A stretch of DNA of 64,000 nt from positions 3,133,001-3,197,000 of the forward strand of contig NZ_LT907978.1 of assembly GCF_900209925.1 (NCBI RefSeq). The letters run 5' to 3'. The position numbers were made by a program, and so were the translations under genes. Shown here piece by piece: positions 8,494 to 16,326 of the stretch (positions are counted from its first letter, which is position 1; each line of letters opens with the position of its first letter). The notes under the pieces are model-generated. The model was not told the origin of the DNA. It worked only from the letters and a program-made list of their open reading frames with translations, and ran no database searches. This DNA is from Anaerobutyricum hallii (GTDB lineage Bacteria; Bacillota; Clostridia; Lachnospirales; Lachnospiraceae).

Positions 8494-8772
8494 TTATTTA
8501 ACATCTTCTATTGATTGCGTTGAAGCTTCTTCGGCAGCTTCCTGTTGATCTTCTTCACCTGCTTTATCATACCATTTTTGTGCTTTTTCTCCTTCTAACG
8601 TAGTGAATGTACCATCTCCGTTAGGGATATCAACTCTTATGACCTGTCCTCCCTGGTCAACAGAAACAGACTCATCAACCATATCACTTGTTTCTGACTG
8701 GTCTGTAAAAGTACAAGCATTTAATGACAACGCTATTGTCACTGCCATAATCATTCCTACTATTTTTTTCAT
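8494..8772 (-). CDS. Small predicted lipoprotein
   Basis: 92-residue protein with a lipoprotein signal peptide, MKKIVGMIMAVTIALSLNAC, where LNAC forms the lipobox and cysteine 20 would be lipidated. The mature part is short, acidic and Gln/Glu-rich (residues 21-92, e.g. EEDQQEAAEEASTQ). SD AGAGG lies 8 nt before the ATG. It is the first gene of a pair with the membrane protein downstream. No function is recognised; it is probably displayed on the outer face of the cytoplasmic membrane. Confidence 0.75.
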   Translation of the reverse strand: MKKIVGMIMAVTIALSLNACTFTDQSETSDMVDESVSVDQGGQVIRVDIPNGDGTFTTLEGEKAQKWYDKAGEEDQQEAAEEASTQSIEDVK

Positions 8773-8892
8773 AATAGACCTCTTTTCGTTTTAATTTTTT
8801 GCTTTCTTTAGGGCATTATTACTTTTTTATAATACATCTATTTATCCAGTTTTTCAAAACAAACCACTTCCGGTTAATGATTATTTTTTTCA

Positions 8893-8950
8893 TTCAAGTC
8901 GAGCAGTCACTCACCACCTGAAAGAGGTGGGAGTCTTCTCGACTGAGATA
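8893..8950. repeat. Short palindromic repeat, family I, copy 2
   Basis: It has the same borders as the copy at 7119 (ATTCAAGTCGAG and CTCGACTGAGAT) and the same inner hairpin CCACCTGAAAGAGGTGG, with a shorter spacer on one side. It lies in the gap between the lipoprotein gene and the kinase-like gene. Confidence 0.75.
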
Positions 8951-8983
8951 AAAAAAGAAGCCAGCTATATAACCGACTTCTTC

Positions 8984-9147
8984 TAGAGCGTATTTGAAAA
9001 ATGCTTTCTGCAAGATGTGCATCGCAATTTGCGGGAGATTTCGCCTGAATGAAGGCGGCGTAGCGGGCTACGGCAACTGAATGAAGGCAAAATATACCGT
9101 AAATTAAGGCGTGCAGGTTGTAGGAATGATTTTTCAAACACGCTCTA
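8984..9147. repeat. MITE-like inverted-repeat element, family H (long copy)
   Basis: Terminal inverted repeats TAGAGCGTATTTGAAAAAT and ATTTTTCAAACACGCTCTA bound a 126-bp interior that is clearly more GC-rich than its surroundings (GCGGGAGATTTCGCC, GGCGGCGTAGCGGGCTACGG). A minimal copy consisting of the two ends only is at 24958. It looks like a miniature inverted-repeat transposable element. Part of it can be read as an open frame, but it has no SD and no protein-like composition. Confidence 0.7.
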
Positions 9148-9192
9148 AACTGTATAAAAAATTCTCTGGTCAAAATTGATTCAACCTATCTC

Positions 9193-10422
9193 TTACAATG
9201 ACTTTCTAAACTCTTCTTCAATTCCTATAATTGTTTCGATCAAATCGTCTGCACTTTGATACTTATATCTTCCAAACATAATTCCCCAGTCTATCATGAG
9301 TGACAGTACCGTTGCATTACGTTTGGCATCTTTGTTCTCAATCACATCAAAATCCGGATATGGTATATCACTTACAGAGCGGAACCAGTTCACCATGCTG
9401 GCATATCCCGGCATGTCCACCATAACTTCCTGTAAAATGCTCTGTAAAAGTCCCTGCTGTCCGCGGTATCTTTCCTTCACACTTCTTTCCCAGCATAAAG
9501 TAAATGTCTTCATATATGTTTCGATTAATGACTGAATCGTTGCTAACAGATATACCTTAAACTGCTTTCTGCTCTGCTCGGACGGGAAGCGTTTAAAGCA
9601 GGCTGCACAGTACTGGGAAATGAGGTTGCCAACCAGATAGCCGAGGTCGTAACCAAATGGTCCCATAAAAGCGAACTCCATATCAATGACCTTCATCTTA
9701 TCTCGTGAAGCTAAAATATTTGATGTATGCAAATCGGCATGAATCAATCCATCTGCATGGCTCATAAACTTACGGCGGAGCTTATAAAGCTCTGTGCGGT
9801 ATCTGGAATCTTTACTGAACTGATTTGCAAAATCTGCAAAGTTATTCCCTAACGAATAATCAACATCACAGCCAAAGCAGTCTAAAAACATCTGGTCTTC
9901 CATAATCTTTCGAAGCTCTGTATTCTCAAAATGCTTCTGCAGTCCACGATACTTCTCACGAGACAGATAATACTCTGATGTACAGAATTCGGTCTTTGCC
10001 ATAAACTCACCGCACTGACGGCCAAGCTCCGGGAACATCTTGTTCTTATTCAACTGAAAACGGACAACTTTTAAATCCGAAACATCTTCCATCACAAAGA
10101 TATTATTCTCTCTATCCTGAAACTTAAGATACGGCACATACTCTGGTGTGATCGCATAAAAAATACGCATACTGTTGTACTCTAACCGATTACGGTACGT
10201 TGCGATCTCCTGCTGGCTTACTCTGCTGATATCCGTTCCCTGCTTCAATACCAGAGATTCCTTCGGTGTCTGCACTCTGTAAATGTAATTCACATAGCCA
10301 TCTCCGTCTTCTTCCTCTGTTCCCTCTCCAACCATACTAATATTCACAGGGAGAGAATCATCAAAATCCGGCAAATGCTCTTTTAAATATGGAATAATAT
10401 TTTCCTTCGTAATCTTAATCAT
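9193..10422 (-). CDS. Methylthioribose-kinase-like sugar kinase (stand-alone copy)
   Basis: 409-residue kinase of the aminoglycoside phosphotransferase/MtnK group. Seen: the N-lobe GDGYVNYIYRV (40-50) in place of a P-loop, the ATP-binding lysine K60 (LVLKQ), the hinge-region MEDVSDLKVVRFQ (111-123), catalytic Asp230 in LIHADLHTSNI and the metal-binding DMEFAFMGPFGYDLG (247-261). MtnK phosphorylates 5-methylthioribose at C1. Here the MtnK signatures HTGS and DPEF are replaced by HTSN and DMEF, so the substrate may differ. It is monocistronic, with SD GGGGG before the ATG. Two paralogues follow eutP at 47.7-50.2 kb. The superfamily is secure; the substrate is not. Confidence 0.8.
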   Translation of the reverse strand: MIKITKENIIPYLKEHLPDFDDSLPVNISMVGEGTEEEDGDGYVNYIYRVQTPKESLVLKQGTDISRVSQQEIATYRNRLEYNSMRIFYAITPEYVPYLKFQDRENNIFVMEDVSDLKVVRFQLNKNKMFPELGRQCGEFMAKTEFCTSEYYLSREKYRGLQKHFENTELRKIMEDQMFLDCFGCDVDYSLGNNFADFANQFSKDSRYRTELYKLRRKFMSHADGLIHADLHTSNILASRDKMKVIDMEFAFMGPFGYDLGYLVGNLISQYCAACFKRFPSEQSRKQFKVYLLATIQSLIETYMKTFTLCWERSVKERYRGQQGLLQSILQEVMVDMPGYASMVNWFRSVSDIPYPDFDVIENKDAKRNATVLSLMIDWGIMFGRYKYQSADDLIETIIGIEEEFRKSL

Positions 10423-10593
10423 ATAATTCCCCCAATAATCTTCTATCCGAATCTATATTTATCTACATTTTTTCTGATTATTATTTAACTCTATAGACAA
10501 ACTTTCTCATAATTATTATAGCCTAATATTATGAATAAAAAAAGCAAAATGTTTGTCTGTGAGGTGGGAAAAAATGTGGCATTGGGAACAGAC

Positions 10594-10711
10594 GAAAACC
10601 TGAAAATCCCCATATATCACAAATGCTTCGTATCACTGCGTCCAAACTGCTCAACCGCAATTTGAACTTGCTCTAAGGCGCATTTGTGATATATGGGGAT
10701 TTTCAGATTTT
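10594..10711. repeat. Palindromic repeat family B, copy 2
   Basis: Arms CTGAAAATCCCCATATATCA and the matching TGATATATGGGGATTTTCAG enclose the family B core (TGCTTCGTATCACTGCGTCC ... CTTGCTCTAAGGCG). Borders are ACAGACGAAAA on the left and TTTTCTGTGTATT on the right, the same border motifs seen around families A and C. Confidence 0.9.
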
Positions 10712-10850
10712 CTGTGTATTGAACATTCCATGTTTGCCACTTTACAAGCTAGATGCTGTGAAGATTAACCCCAATTGCTGTGACTCATATTATGAATAAT
10801 ATTAAATTTGATTCCTTCTGGCATTCTTTATTGCCTGTCTTAGAAAAACA

Positions 10851-10974
10851 GAAGCTCGATAATAGATAATATATATATAAACTGTGACTTTAGAGCAAGC
10901 TCTTAATGCGGCTGAGCGTTAAGAGTGCAGTGATATGGAACAGTTTATATATATATTATCTATTATCGAGCTTC
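10851..10974. repeat. Palindromic repeat family B, copy 4 (reverse orientation, diverged)
   Basis: Arms GAAGCTCGATAATAGATAAT... and the mirror image ending ATTATCGAGCTTC give a 35-bp stem, with a core that reads as a diverged reverse complement of family B (TTAGAGCAAG, ATGCGGCTGAGC, GCAGTGATA). Borders AACAG on the left and GTCTA on the right are also inverted. It lies 31 bp from the 3' end of tRNA-Phe and may terminate it. Confidence 0.85.
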
Positions 10975-11005
10975 GTCTATTTCTCAAAAAAAGGCAATAA
11001 AAAAA

Positions 11006-11078
<73 letters not shown>

Positions 11079-11173
11079 ATTCATTGTATTGCTACAACGT
11101 CTAATATTTTACTTTATAAAGTAAATTTTGTCAATACAAAATGCATAAAAAAGTCTAAAAAAATTCAAAATTC

Positions 11174-11449
11174 TTATTCTCCGTACTCCGCGATCCACTC
11201 CGCAACCGTAGAGAATATTTCTTTATTCAGACTGTAATATGTCCACTTGCCATTCTTTCGAGCCTTTACCGCTCCTGCCTGCAATAAAATTCTCATATGA
11301 TGCGACAAAGTAGACTGTCCAAAGTCCATCTCATCTAAAAGTTCGCTGGCATTATATTCCCTTTCACGAAGTAATTCAAGAATCCGCAGTCGATTTTCAT
11401 CCGACATAGCTTTTAGTACTCTTGCGTGAACAACAAACTTTTTATTCAT
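11174..11449 (-). CDS. ArsR-family winged-helix regulator
   Basis: 91-residue ArsR/SmtB-type repressor: ALKAMSDENRLRILELL, then the recognition region DFGQSTLSHHMRILLQAGAVKARKNGKWTYYSL with the beta-wing. No CxCxC arsenic or metal motif is present, so the ligand may not be a metal. I chose the ATG of MNKKFV because AAAGGAG lies 13 nt upstream; a start ten codons earlier would read through that SD. It stands alone between tRNA-Phe and cysE, with no adjacent transporter or target gene. Confidence 0.85.
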   Translation of the reverse strand: MNKKFVVHARVLKAMSDENRLRILELLREREYNASELLDEMDFGQSTLSHHMRILLQAGAVKARKNGKWTYYSLNKEIFSTVAEWIAEYGE

Positions 11450-11570
11450 ATTATATATGATACTCCTTTCATTCCCCACCGCCTATAGAAGTGAACGTCT
11501 TCTCATCTAAAGTCACTTCTATAAGCGAATACCATAAACATCTGCAAGCTAAAACTTCGGCGAACTTTGC

Positions 11571-12521
11571 TTAAATCTCCCAGATTCCTTCCTTGTTCTC
11601 CGTTGTCTGAAGCTCAATCTTCTTATCAGAATCTTTAATCTTGATTTCCGGATTCTTTACGATTACCTTTGTATGTGCCGGAACAGACTTCGTTACAAAT
11701 GCTCCACCTGCTACGATAACACCCTCACCGATTTCTGTCTCTCCACCAAGAATACTGGCTCCAGAATATACCGTAACGTTATCTTTGATCGTCGGATGTC
11801 TCTTCTTACCCTTTAACTTCTGTCCACTTCTTGTAGAAAGTGCACCTAAAGTTACTCCCTGATATAACTTCACATTATTACCAATCTCTGTTGTCTCACC
11901 AATTACAACACCAGTTCCATGGTCAATAAAGAAATATTCCCCAATCTGTGCGCCAGAGTTAATATCAATTCCTGTACGGCTATGTGCATATTCCGTCATA
12001 ATTCGAGGAAGGAATGGCACATCCTGTGTATACAGCTCATGAGCGATTCTATAAACAAAAATAGCAAACAGCCCCGGATAAGAAATCACAACGTCCTCTC
12101 TGCTCTTTGCAGCAGGGTCACCGTCAAATCCAGCCTGCACATCTTTTAAAAGCATCTGCTGTACATGTGGAAGCCTCTTAAAAAATTCCTCACAGACTTC
12201 TTCTGCCCGCTCACTGATCTCTTCCTCTGTATACTTTTCATAATCTCTATAATACAAAGAAATCTCAATCTGCGGTTTTAACTTACCATAAATATCTGTC
12301 AGACGGTCACCGATAAAATACTGCGGAGAAATCAACGCAATATTCTCCTCTCCAAAATAACCAGGGAACATTATCCTCTTTAAATCCTTTAAAATACGAA
12401 TAATACAAGAACGATCAGGAAGACATCGTTCCCCCCTTGATACGATAAAATCTGTTTTATGGCAACTTTCCGTCATCTGAACGGATGCATTCAAAATAAT
12501 GTCTTTCATTGTCTCTTTCAT
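11571..12521 (-). CDS. cysE: Serine O-acetyltransferase
   Basis: Transfers acetyl from acetyl-CoA to L-serine, giving O-acetylserine, the first step of cysteine synthesis. At 316 residues it belongs to the longer group with an extra N-terminal alpha-helical domain (about 1-180). The C-terminal left-handed beta-helix (about 185-290) has the hexapeptide pattern and the active-site segment IDHGTGVVIGETTEIGNNVKLYQGVTLGALS. SD GGGAG precedes the ATG. It is monocistronic and no T-box or SAM-type leader is visible in the 130 bp upstream. Function is secure. Confidence 0.94.
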   Translation of the reverse strand: MKETMKDIILNASVQMTESCHKTDFIVSRGERCLPDRSCIIRILKDLKRIMFPGYFGEENIALISPQYFIGDRLTDIYGKLKPQIEISLYYRDYEKYTEEEISERAEEVCEEFFKRLPHVQQMLLKDVQAGFDGDPAAKSREDVVISYPGLFAIFVYRIAHELYTQDVPFLPRIMTEYAHSRTGIDINSGAQIGEYFFIDHGTGVVIGETTEIGNNVKLYQGVTLGALSTRSGQKLKGKKRHPTIKDNVTVYSGASILGGETEIGEGVIVAGGAFVTKSVPAHTKVIVKNPEIKIKDSDKKIELQTTENKEGIWEI

Positions 12522-12683
12522 AATTTAAGTCTCCCAACAAATTTTCAGAAGCATATACCCCTCACTTACAATATAAAGAGTACACTTCTGAGGTATATTG
12601 ATATACCTATATTTATGCTAAATTATAACAAACAACTACAGAAAATACAATTCCCAAATACTAATTTGATGGACTAAAGAGAC

Positions 12684-12803
12684 GAAAAGCAGAAATTTGA
12701 TATAGAAGAAAATGTGAAGATAGTCGCGGCGTAGAAAATGCCTGACCGGCATTTTTACTGGCTCCGACATCACATTTTCTTCTATATCAAATTTTTGCTT
12801 TTC
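12684..12803. repeat. Palindromic repeat family C, copy 1
   Basis: Arms GAAAAGCAGAAATTTGATAT... and its mirror image ending TTTGCTTTTC enclose the family C core (AGTCGCGGCGTAGAAAATGC ... GGCATTTTTACTGGCTCC). Border AGA-C before the left arm and TCTGCTATTTGGCTCCAGA after the right arm fit the shared border pattern. A few paired differences from the 34.1 kb copy keep the stem intact. Confidence 0.9.
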
Positions 12804-13037
12804 TGCTATTTGGCTCCAGATGGAAATTAGTATTTAAAGCTTGGATGGGAATAAGGGGATTGCCCAGAAGTCTATGGTTAGAAATTACTAATTTACTATT
12901 TGTTATCAAAACCAGGCAGTCACTGGAATAAAAATTTCCAGAGAAGAATATTTTCTCATGGTGAAACAGTTCTCCGATTAAAAATCATAGCCTTCTGGCA
13001 CATTCCATGTTGTTAAACCATAGATTTAGATAGTCAG
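12804..13037. repeat. Spacer linking two palindromes, related to family J
   Basis: The segment between the family C and family A copies. Its beginning (AAATTAGTATTTAAAGCTTG, then GATTGCCCAGAAGTCTATGG) is repeated at 34231 and, inverted, at 34.45-34.51 kb and in part at 27.62 kb. Its interior contains CCAGAGAAGAATATTTTCTC, which is also shared. The similarity shows that the intervening DNA travels with the palindromes. No gene is seen. Confidence 0.6.
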
Positions 13038-13151
13038 AAAAAAGAAATAATACCATATCCCAGATGCGGCTTCGGAGCGTGTTTAAGATGCGAATGAGCA
13101 TTTTAAACACGCTCCGAAGCCGCATCTGGGATATGGTATTATTTCTTTTTT
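13038..13151. repeat. Palindromic repeat family A, copy 2 (near-perfect)
   Basis: A6-GAAATAATACCATATCCC and its exact reverse complement frame a core that is itself symmetric here (CAGATGCGGCTTCGGAGCG on both sides), giving a stem of about 48 bp with a 17-nt loop. It ends 30 bp from the stop codon of the zinc-binding gene and is a likely terminator. The right border CGTCTACACGAAATC equals that of copy 1. Confidence 0.92.
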
Positions 13152-13180
13152 CGTCTACACGAAATCTACAAATTAGTATT

Positions 13181-13531
13181 TTAGAAGCCGCCTCCAGAAA
13201 CATCGAGCTTTCCATCGTCGTCTGCTGCTGTTCCGTTTGAACCACACCAGTTACACACAACTTTATCGGAGCCGTCATAGCAACTTACTTTTCCGCAGTT
13301 TCCGCAGACAAAACACTTCTTTGCTCCACAGTAAGGGCAGCCTGGGTATTCTTCGTCTGTGTAAAAGCTTCCGGTAAAGTTGATTTTATCGAAGCCTTCT
13401 TTTTCTGCAGTTTCTTCTTTTAATTTAAAGGCCCATGTACGAACCCAGTCATTATCTCTTTTTTCAATTCGAATTCCGTAAAGCTTATCCTGTGCACATT
13501 TTGCCAGAATTACGCTTGCCTCTTTCTTCAT
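13181..13531 (-). CDS. TerY-C-type zinc-binding protein
   Basis: 116 residues. The N-terminal half is unrecognised; the C-terminal half (about 66-105) has four CxxC-type pairs, CPYCGAKKCFVCGNCGKVSC and CNWCG, matching the cysteine-rich TerY-C domain normally fused to the vWA protein TerY. Here it is a separate gene, last in the operon, overlapping the PP2C stop by 4 bp. The end is low-complexity and glycine-rich (DVSGGGF). It probably acts in the same complex as the vWA proteins, kinase and phosphatase upstream. Confidence 0.75.
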   Translation of the reverse strand: MKKEASVILAKCAQDKLYGIRIEKRDNDWVRTWAFKLKEETAEKEGFDKINFTGSFYTDEEYPGCPYCGAKKCFVCGNCGKVSCYDGSDKVVCNWCGSNGTAADDDGKLDVSGGGF

Positions 13532-14340
13532 TGCACTGTCTCTCCTTCCTGATAAACGAAAGCAATGGAAATATCGTCTCCGCTGCCTTCTCTCGTTCTC
13601 TTTTCAAAATTCCGTTTTAAACTCTTTTTCATTTTTTCGGTATCATGAAACATATGGGAAAGTAATCCATGATATTTTAAAAAGTCTTCTTCGCTTGCAA
13701 ATGATTTAAACAGTCCATCTGTGGATACAAATAATGCCTTTACTTTTTCTGTTGTATACCAGTGTTCAAAAAAATGTATTGCATCGGTATTACAGAGGGA
13801 AGATGTATAGTTTGCGTGGGAATTTTTATCCTCGATCGGGATAAATAATTCGTCATTCTCTCCGAGTACGACAAACCCTCCGTCACCGAGAATCATTCCG
13901 TAAGAAAAGTCTTTTGTCAAAACTGTTGCCAGTACGGTACTTCCGTAAATAACGGCTGTTCTTAGTCTGCCTTTTGCCTTTTCGGGAATCTTGCTTTCTT
14001 CTTCCTTTGTGAGTGGGTTTTCTAAATGATATTCCTCTACCGCTTCTCTCCACTTCATTAAAATCTGTTTTTCCATCTGGGCCAGAATAAATTCCGGATG
14101 TTTGAAAAACTGTTCTTTAAAATCAGAACGGTTCATATAATTTTTTAATAACTTTGTCGTAATCTTTACAGCAATCCTCGAACCCACATCACTGCGGAAA
14201 TGCTTGGCACTGCCATGTCCATCTGCTACTACGGCTATGGCAAACTGATCGGTAACTACGGTTCCTGAACTGTCCTGACAGACAATGCCCTTTCTAATAT
14301 GGCTGTCTCCGATTACTGTAGAATGTACTCCCTGAAACAT
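13528..14340 (-). CDS. PP2C-family serine/threonine phosphatase (TerY-P module)
   Basis: About 270 residues with the PP2C metal-dependent phosphatase fold: DSHIRKGIVCQDSS near the start, VVADGHGSAKHFRSDVGSRIAV (metal-binding ADGHG), YGSTVLATVLTKDFSYGMILGDGGFVV, FVSTDGLFKSF and the final GSGDDISIAFVY carrying the last metal aspartates. The start is the ATG 1 nt after the vWA stop, with GAGGGATGG as SD. Known TerY-P triads pair such a phosphatase with a kinase and a vWA protein; it would reverse phosphorylation by the kinase in this operon. Confidence 0.88.
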   Translation of the reverse strand: MFQGVHSTVIGDSHIRKGIVCQDSSGTVVTDQFAIAVVADGHGSAKHFRSDVGSRIAVKITTKLLKNYMNRSDFKEQFFKHPEFILAQMEKQILMKWREAVEEYHLENPLTKEEESKIPEKAKGRLRTAVIYGSTVLATVLTKDFSYGMILGDGGFVVLGENDELFIPIEDKNSHANYTSSLCNTDAIHFFEHWYTTEKVKALFVSTDGLFKSFASEEDFLKYHGLLSHMFHDTEKMKKSLKRNFEKRTREGSGDDISIAFVYQEGETVQ

Positions 14341-14341
14341 T

Positions 14342-15148
14342 CTACCATCCCTCATCAAATTCAATATCCATATCGCCAAGATCGGTAAGATCGTCTACTC
14401 CCATGATATCCTGTTTCATTTCCTGTACAGCTTCTATCATCTGTTCCTTCTTTGCTCCCGCTACTTCTGCAAGAGAACGCTCACCGGTCGCATCGGTAAG
14501 TGTCATACTCGTGCTTCCGATTTTAGAAGAAGTAACCGCGATTTCACGAACAAGCTTTTTCAGCATTTCTGCACCGCATGCCTGAAGTACTAATTCTTCA
14601 TCATCTGTAAATTCTCGGAGTACATCAAGATCGACATTGGAACCAATTGCCAGTGCAATCTTTAAACCATACTGAAACCAGCGGTTTTTCTTTAACATTT
14701 CAAAACCTTTTTTGTAGTTATCTGTCGGATATCCGTCGGTCATCAGGAAGATAACCGGTGCATAGGAAAGGGAAGGTGCTCTTAAGAAACTGTTTCTTGA
14801 AAGCTTCTGACAAAGCTCTTCACAGGCATCTCCCAAATCGGTTACTCCATCTGCAGAAAGATTCTCCCATCTCTGATATTCTTCAATTAATACTGGTTCC
14901 GGTGTAATCCATTCACAACCGGAAGAAAACGACATTACAGCAACTTTTACATCGGTTCCTGCCTCACCGACACCGATCAATTCCGGTAAGATATCTCCCA
15001 TAACACGATTTAAAGATTCCAGCTTTGAACCTTCCATACTTTTTGAAGTATCTACCAGGAAAAAAATGACCATACTTTTCTTGGCAGGTGGCATAGTCTC
15101 TAACGGATCAATTGCCTCTATACTCTGTTCTTCAAACTGTCTGCTCAT
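14342..15148 (-). CDS. vWA-domain protein, TerY-like (copy 1)
   Basis: About 268 residues. The von Willebrand A domain (about 25-215) has an intact MIDAS: DTSKS (D-x-S-x-S) in VIFFLVDTSKSMEG, a conserved threonine in DGVTDLGDACEEL and aspartate in FLMTDGYPTDN. A short C-terminal tail ends in DIEFDEGW, nearly the same as the tail of copy 2 (NYDEGW). I place the start at MSRQFEEQ, matching MSRSLVLD in copy 2; the gene then overlaps the pseudokinase 3' end by 17 bp. It probably binds a metal-dependent ligand or scaffolds the complex. Confidence 0.85.
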   Translation of the reverse strand: MSRQFEEQSIEAIDPLETMPPAKKSMVIFFLVDTSKSMEGSKLESLNRVMGDILPELIGVGEAGTDVKVAVMSFSSGCEWITPEPVLIEEYQRWENLSADGVTDLGDACEELCQKLSRNSFLRAPSLSYAPVIFLMTDGYPTDNYKKGFEMLKKNRWFQYGLKIALAIGSNVDLDVLREFTDDEELVLQACGAEMLKKLVREIAVTSSKIGSTSMTLTDATGERSLAEVAGAKKEQMIEAVQEMKQDIMGVDDLTDLGDMDIEFDEGW

Positions 15149-16313
15149 CCTCATCTTCCTTTCTCTCCTCCGTCTGCTGTACCAGACTAAGATTCCATTC
15201 TTCACCCAATTCAAATCGGACAGACATTCCATTCCAGATAGGAATTCCCTGTCCATTTGGAATATCTTTTAATTTCCCGTCAGGATAAAATCCTCTCCAG
15301 ACACCCTGACTTACATTTTTAATACCATACAGGCCTTTTTTCTGGCGATTCTCCACGATCAGACCTGTGACCGTATCTTTATCCATCGGATTCCGGCCGG
15401 TCTGACACTCATAAAGCTTCTCCCCTTCTGCAAGAAGAATCCGGTCTAACCCGTTCGTTAATGGATAATATATCTTTCCACACTTCGGACAGGCTAATGT
15501 TCCGTTCTCTTTTTGCAGTAATCTATAAGAAAATCCATGAAATCCGCAATGGCAGGACTTATAATCCATCGCCATTCTTACAAGAAGCTGCTTCCAGTCC
15601 ACCTCTGTCGGTCGAAGTTCTCTTAGTCTTCCGCCATCGAGAAATGCTTTCTGGAACATCTTTTGTAAAATCTCTGGATATTCATTCCAGTATTGAATCA
15701 ATTTATCTTGAATTCCCTTAACCGGAATATTCTCCTCCTCACCCGGTTCCATGCAAAAACGTCCTTCTTTTGCCCGGAACAGTTCCTTTTCCTCCGGAGA
15801 AAGGAAACAGCGGTTCACCATCTTTTTCCCTTCAAATGGAGAACCTGTATGGAAGAAATATTCAAATAAATATACCGCCATAAAATAACGGTCTGTCTCA
15901 AAAGAATAACATTCTCTGAATGTTTCAACATCTTCAGGGCTTTCCTGCTCTTCTGGTTCTTCTGCAAGGGATTCCACTAACTCAGGAGCAAGGAACTCCG
16001 TAAAGTCTGTCTTTTCGGCATCAGGAGCCTGCACATAGGCTTCGCCAAGAAGCTCTTCCCCTTCAAAATGAAATGCTCCACTTTTCAGATTAAAATAAAA
16101 TGCTTCCGGAGAAATACTGCAGTAAACCTTACCGTTTTGATGCAGCTCTTCAAAAAAACGGGCAAATTGATATGCTCCTTCTATCATTGCATTCATTGAA
16201 GAAAAATATGCTGCTCTTAAAACCTTTTTTCCGGTTTCTACGTCTGTTACAAGCTGTCTTTCGTCACATATTTCTGCAAGAGAAACCCAGCCATTTTTAT
16301 TAAATGCACTCAT
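15132..16313 (-). CDS. Pseudokinase with zinc ribbon (TerY-P module)
   Basis: 393 residues, paralogous to the intact kinase immediately upstream, but the N-lobe is missing: there is no glycine loop and no ATP-binding lysine, and the catalytic region reads KVYCSISPEAFYFN where the intact copy has SYQDLNDGGFFID. The C-lobe (FLAPELVES, TDRYFMAVYLFEYFF), the zinc-binding segment CHCG...CPKCGKIYYPL and the C-terminal domain with TGLIVENRQKKGLYGIKN are retained. It is probably catalytically dead and acts as a scaffold or regulator of the active kinase. It lies 13 bp downstream of the kinase gene. Confidence 0.82.
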   Translation of the reverse strand: MSAFNKNGWVSLAEICDERQLVTDVETGKKVLRAAYFSSMNAMIEGAYQFARFFEELHQNGKVYCSISPEAFYFNLKSGAFHFEGEELLGEAYVQAPDAEKTDFTEFLAPELVESLAEEPEEQESPEDVETFRECYSFETDRYFMAVYLFEYFFHTGSPFEGKKMVNRCFLSPEEKELFRAKEGRFCMEPGEEENIPVKGIQDKLIQYWNEYPEILQKMFQKAFLDGGRLRELRPTEVDWKQLLVRMAMDYKSCHCGFHGFSYRLLQKENGTLACPKCGKIYYPLTNGLDRILLAEGEKLYECQTGRNPMDKDTVTGLIVENRQKKGLYGIKNVSQGVWRGFYPDGKLKDIPNGQGIPIWNGMSVRFELGEEWNLSLVQQTEERKEDEDEQTV

Positions 16314-16326
16314 CCTATCCTCCTAC

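Noticed and set aside
8907-9173. 88-residue frame on the minus strand
   Set aside because: It overlaps the family I and family H repeats; composition follows the inverted-repeat DNA and there is no SD.
12684-13151. CRISPR array
   Set aside because: Repeats are long palindromes of differing families without regular short direct repeats and unique spacers; no cas genes are in the window.
12985-13278. 97-residue frame on the minus strand
   Set aside because: It reads through the family A palindrome and then overlaps the zinc-binding protein gene in another frame.
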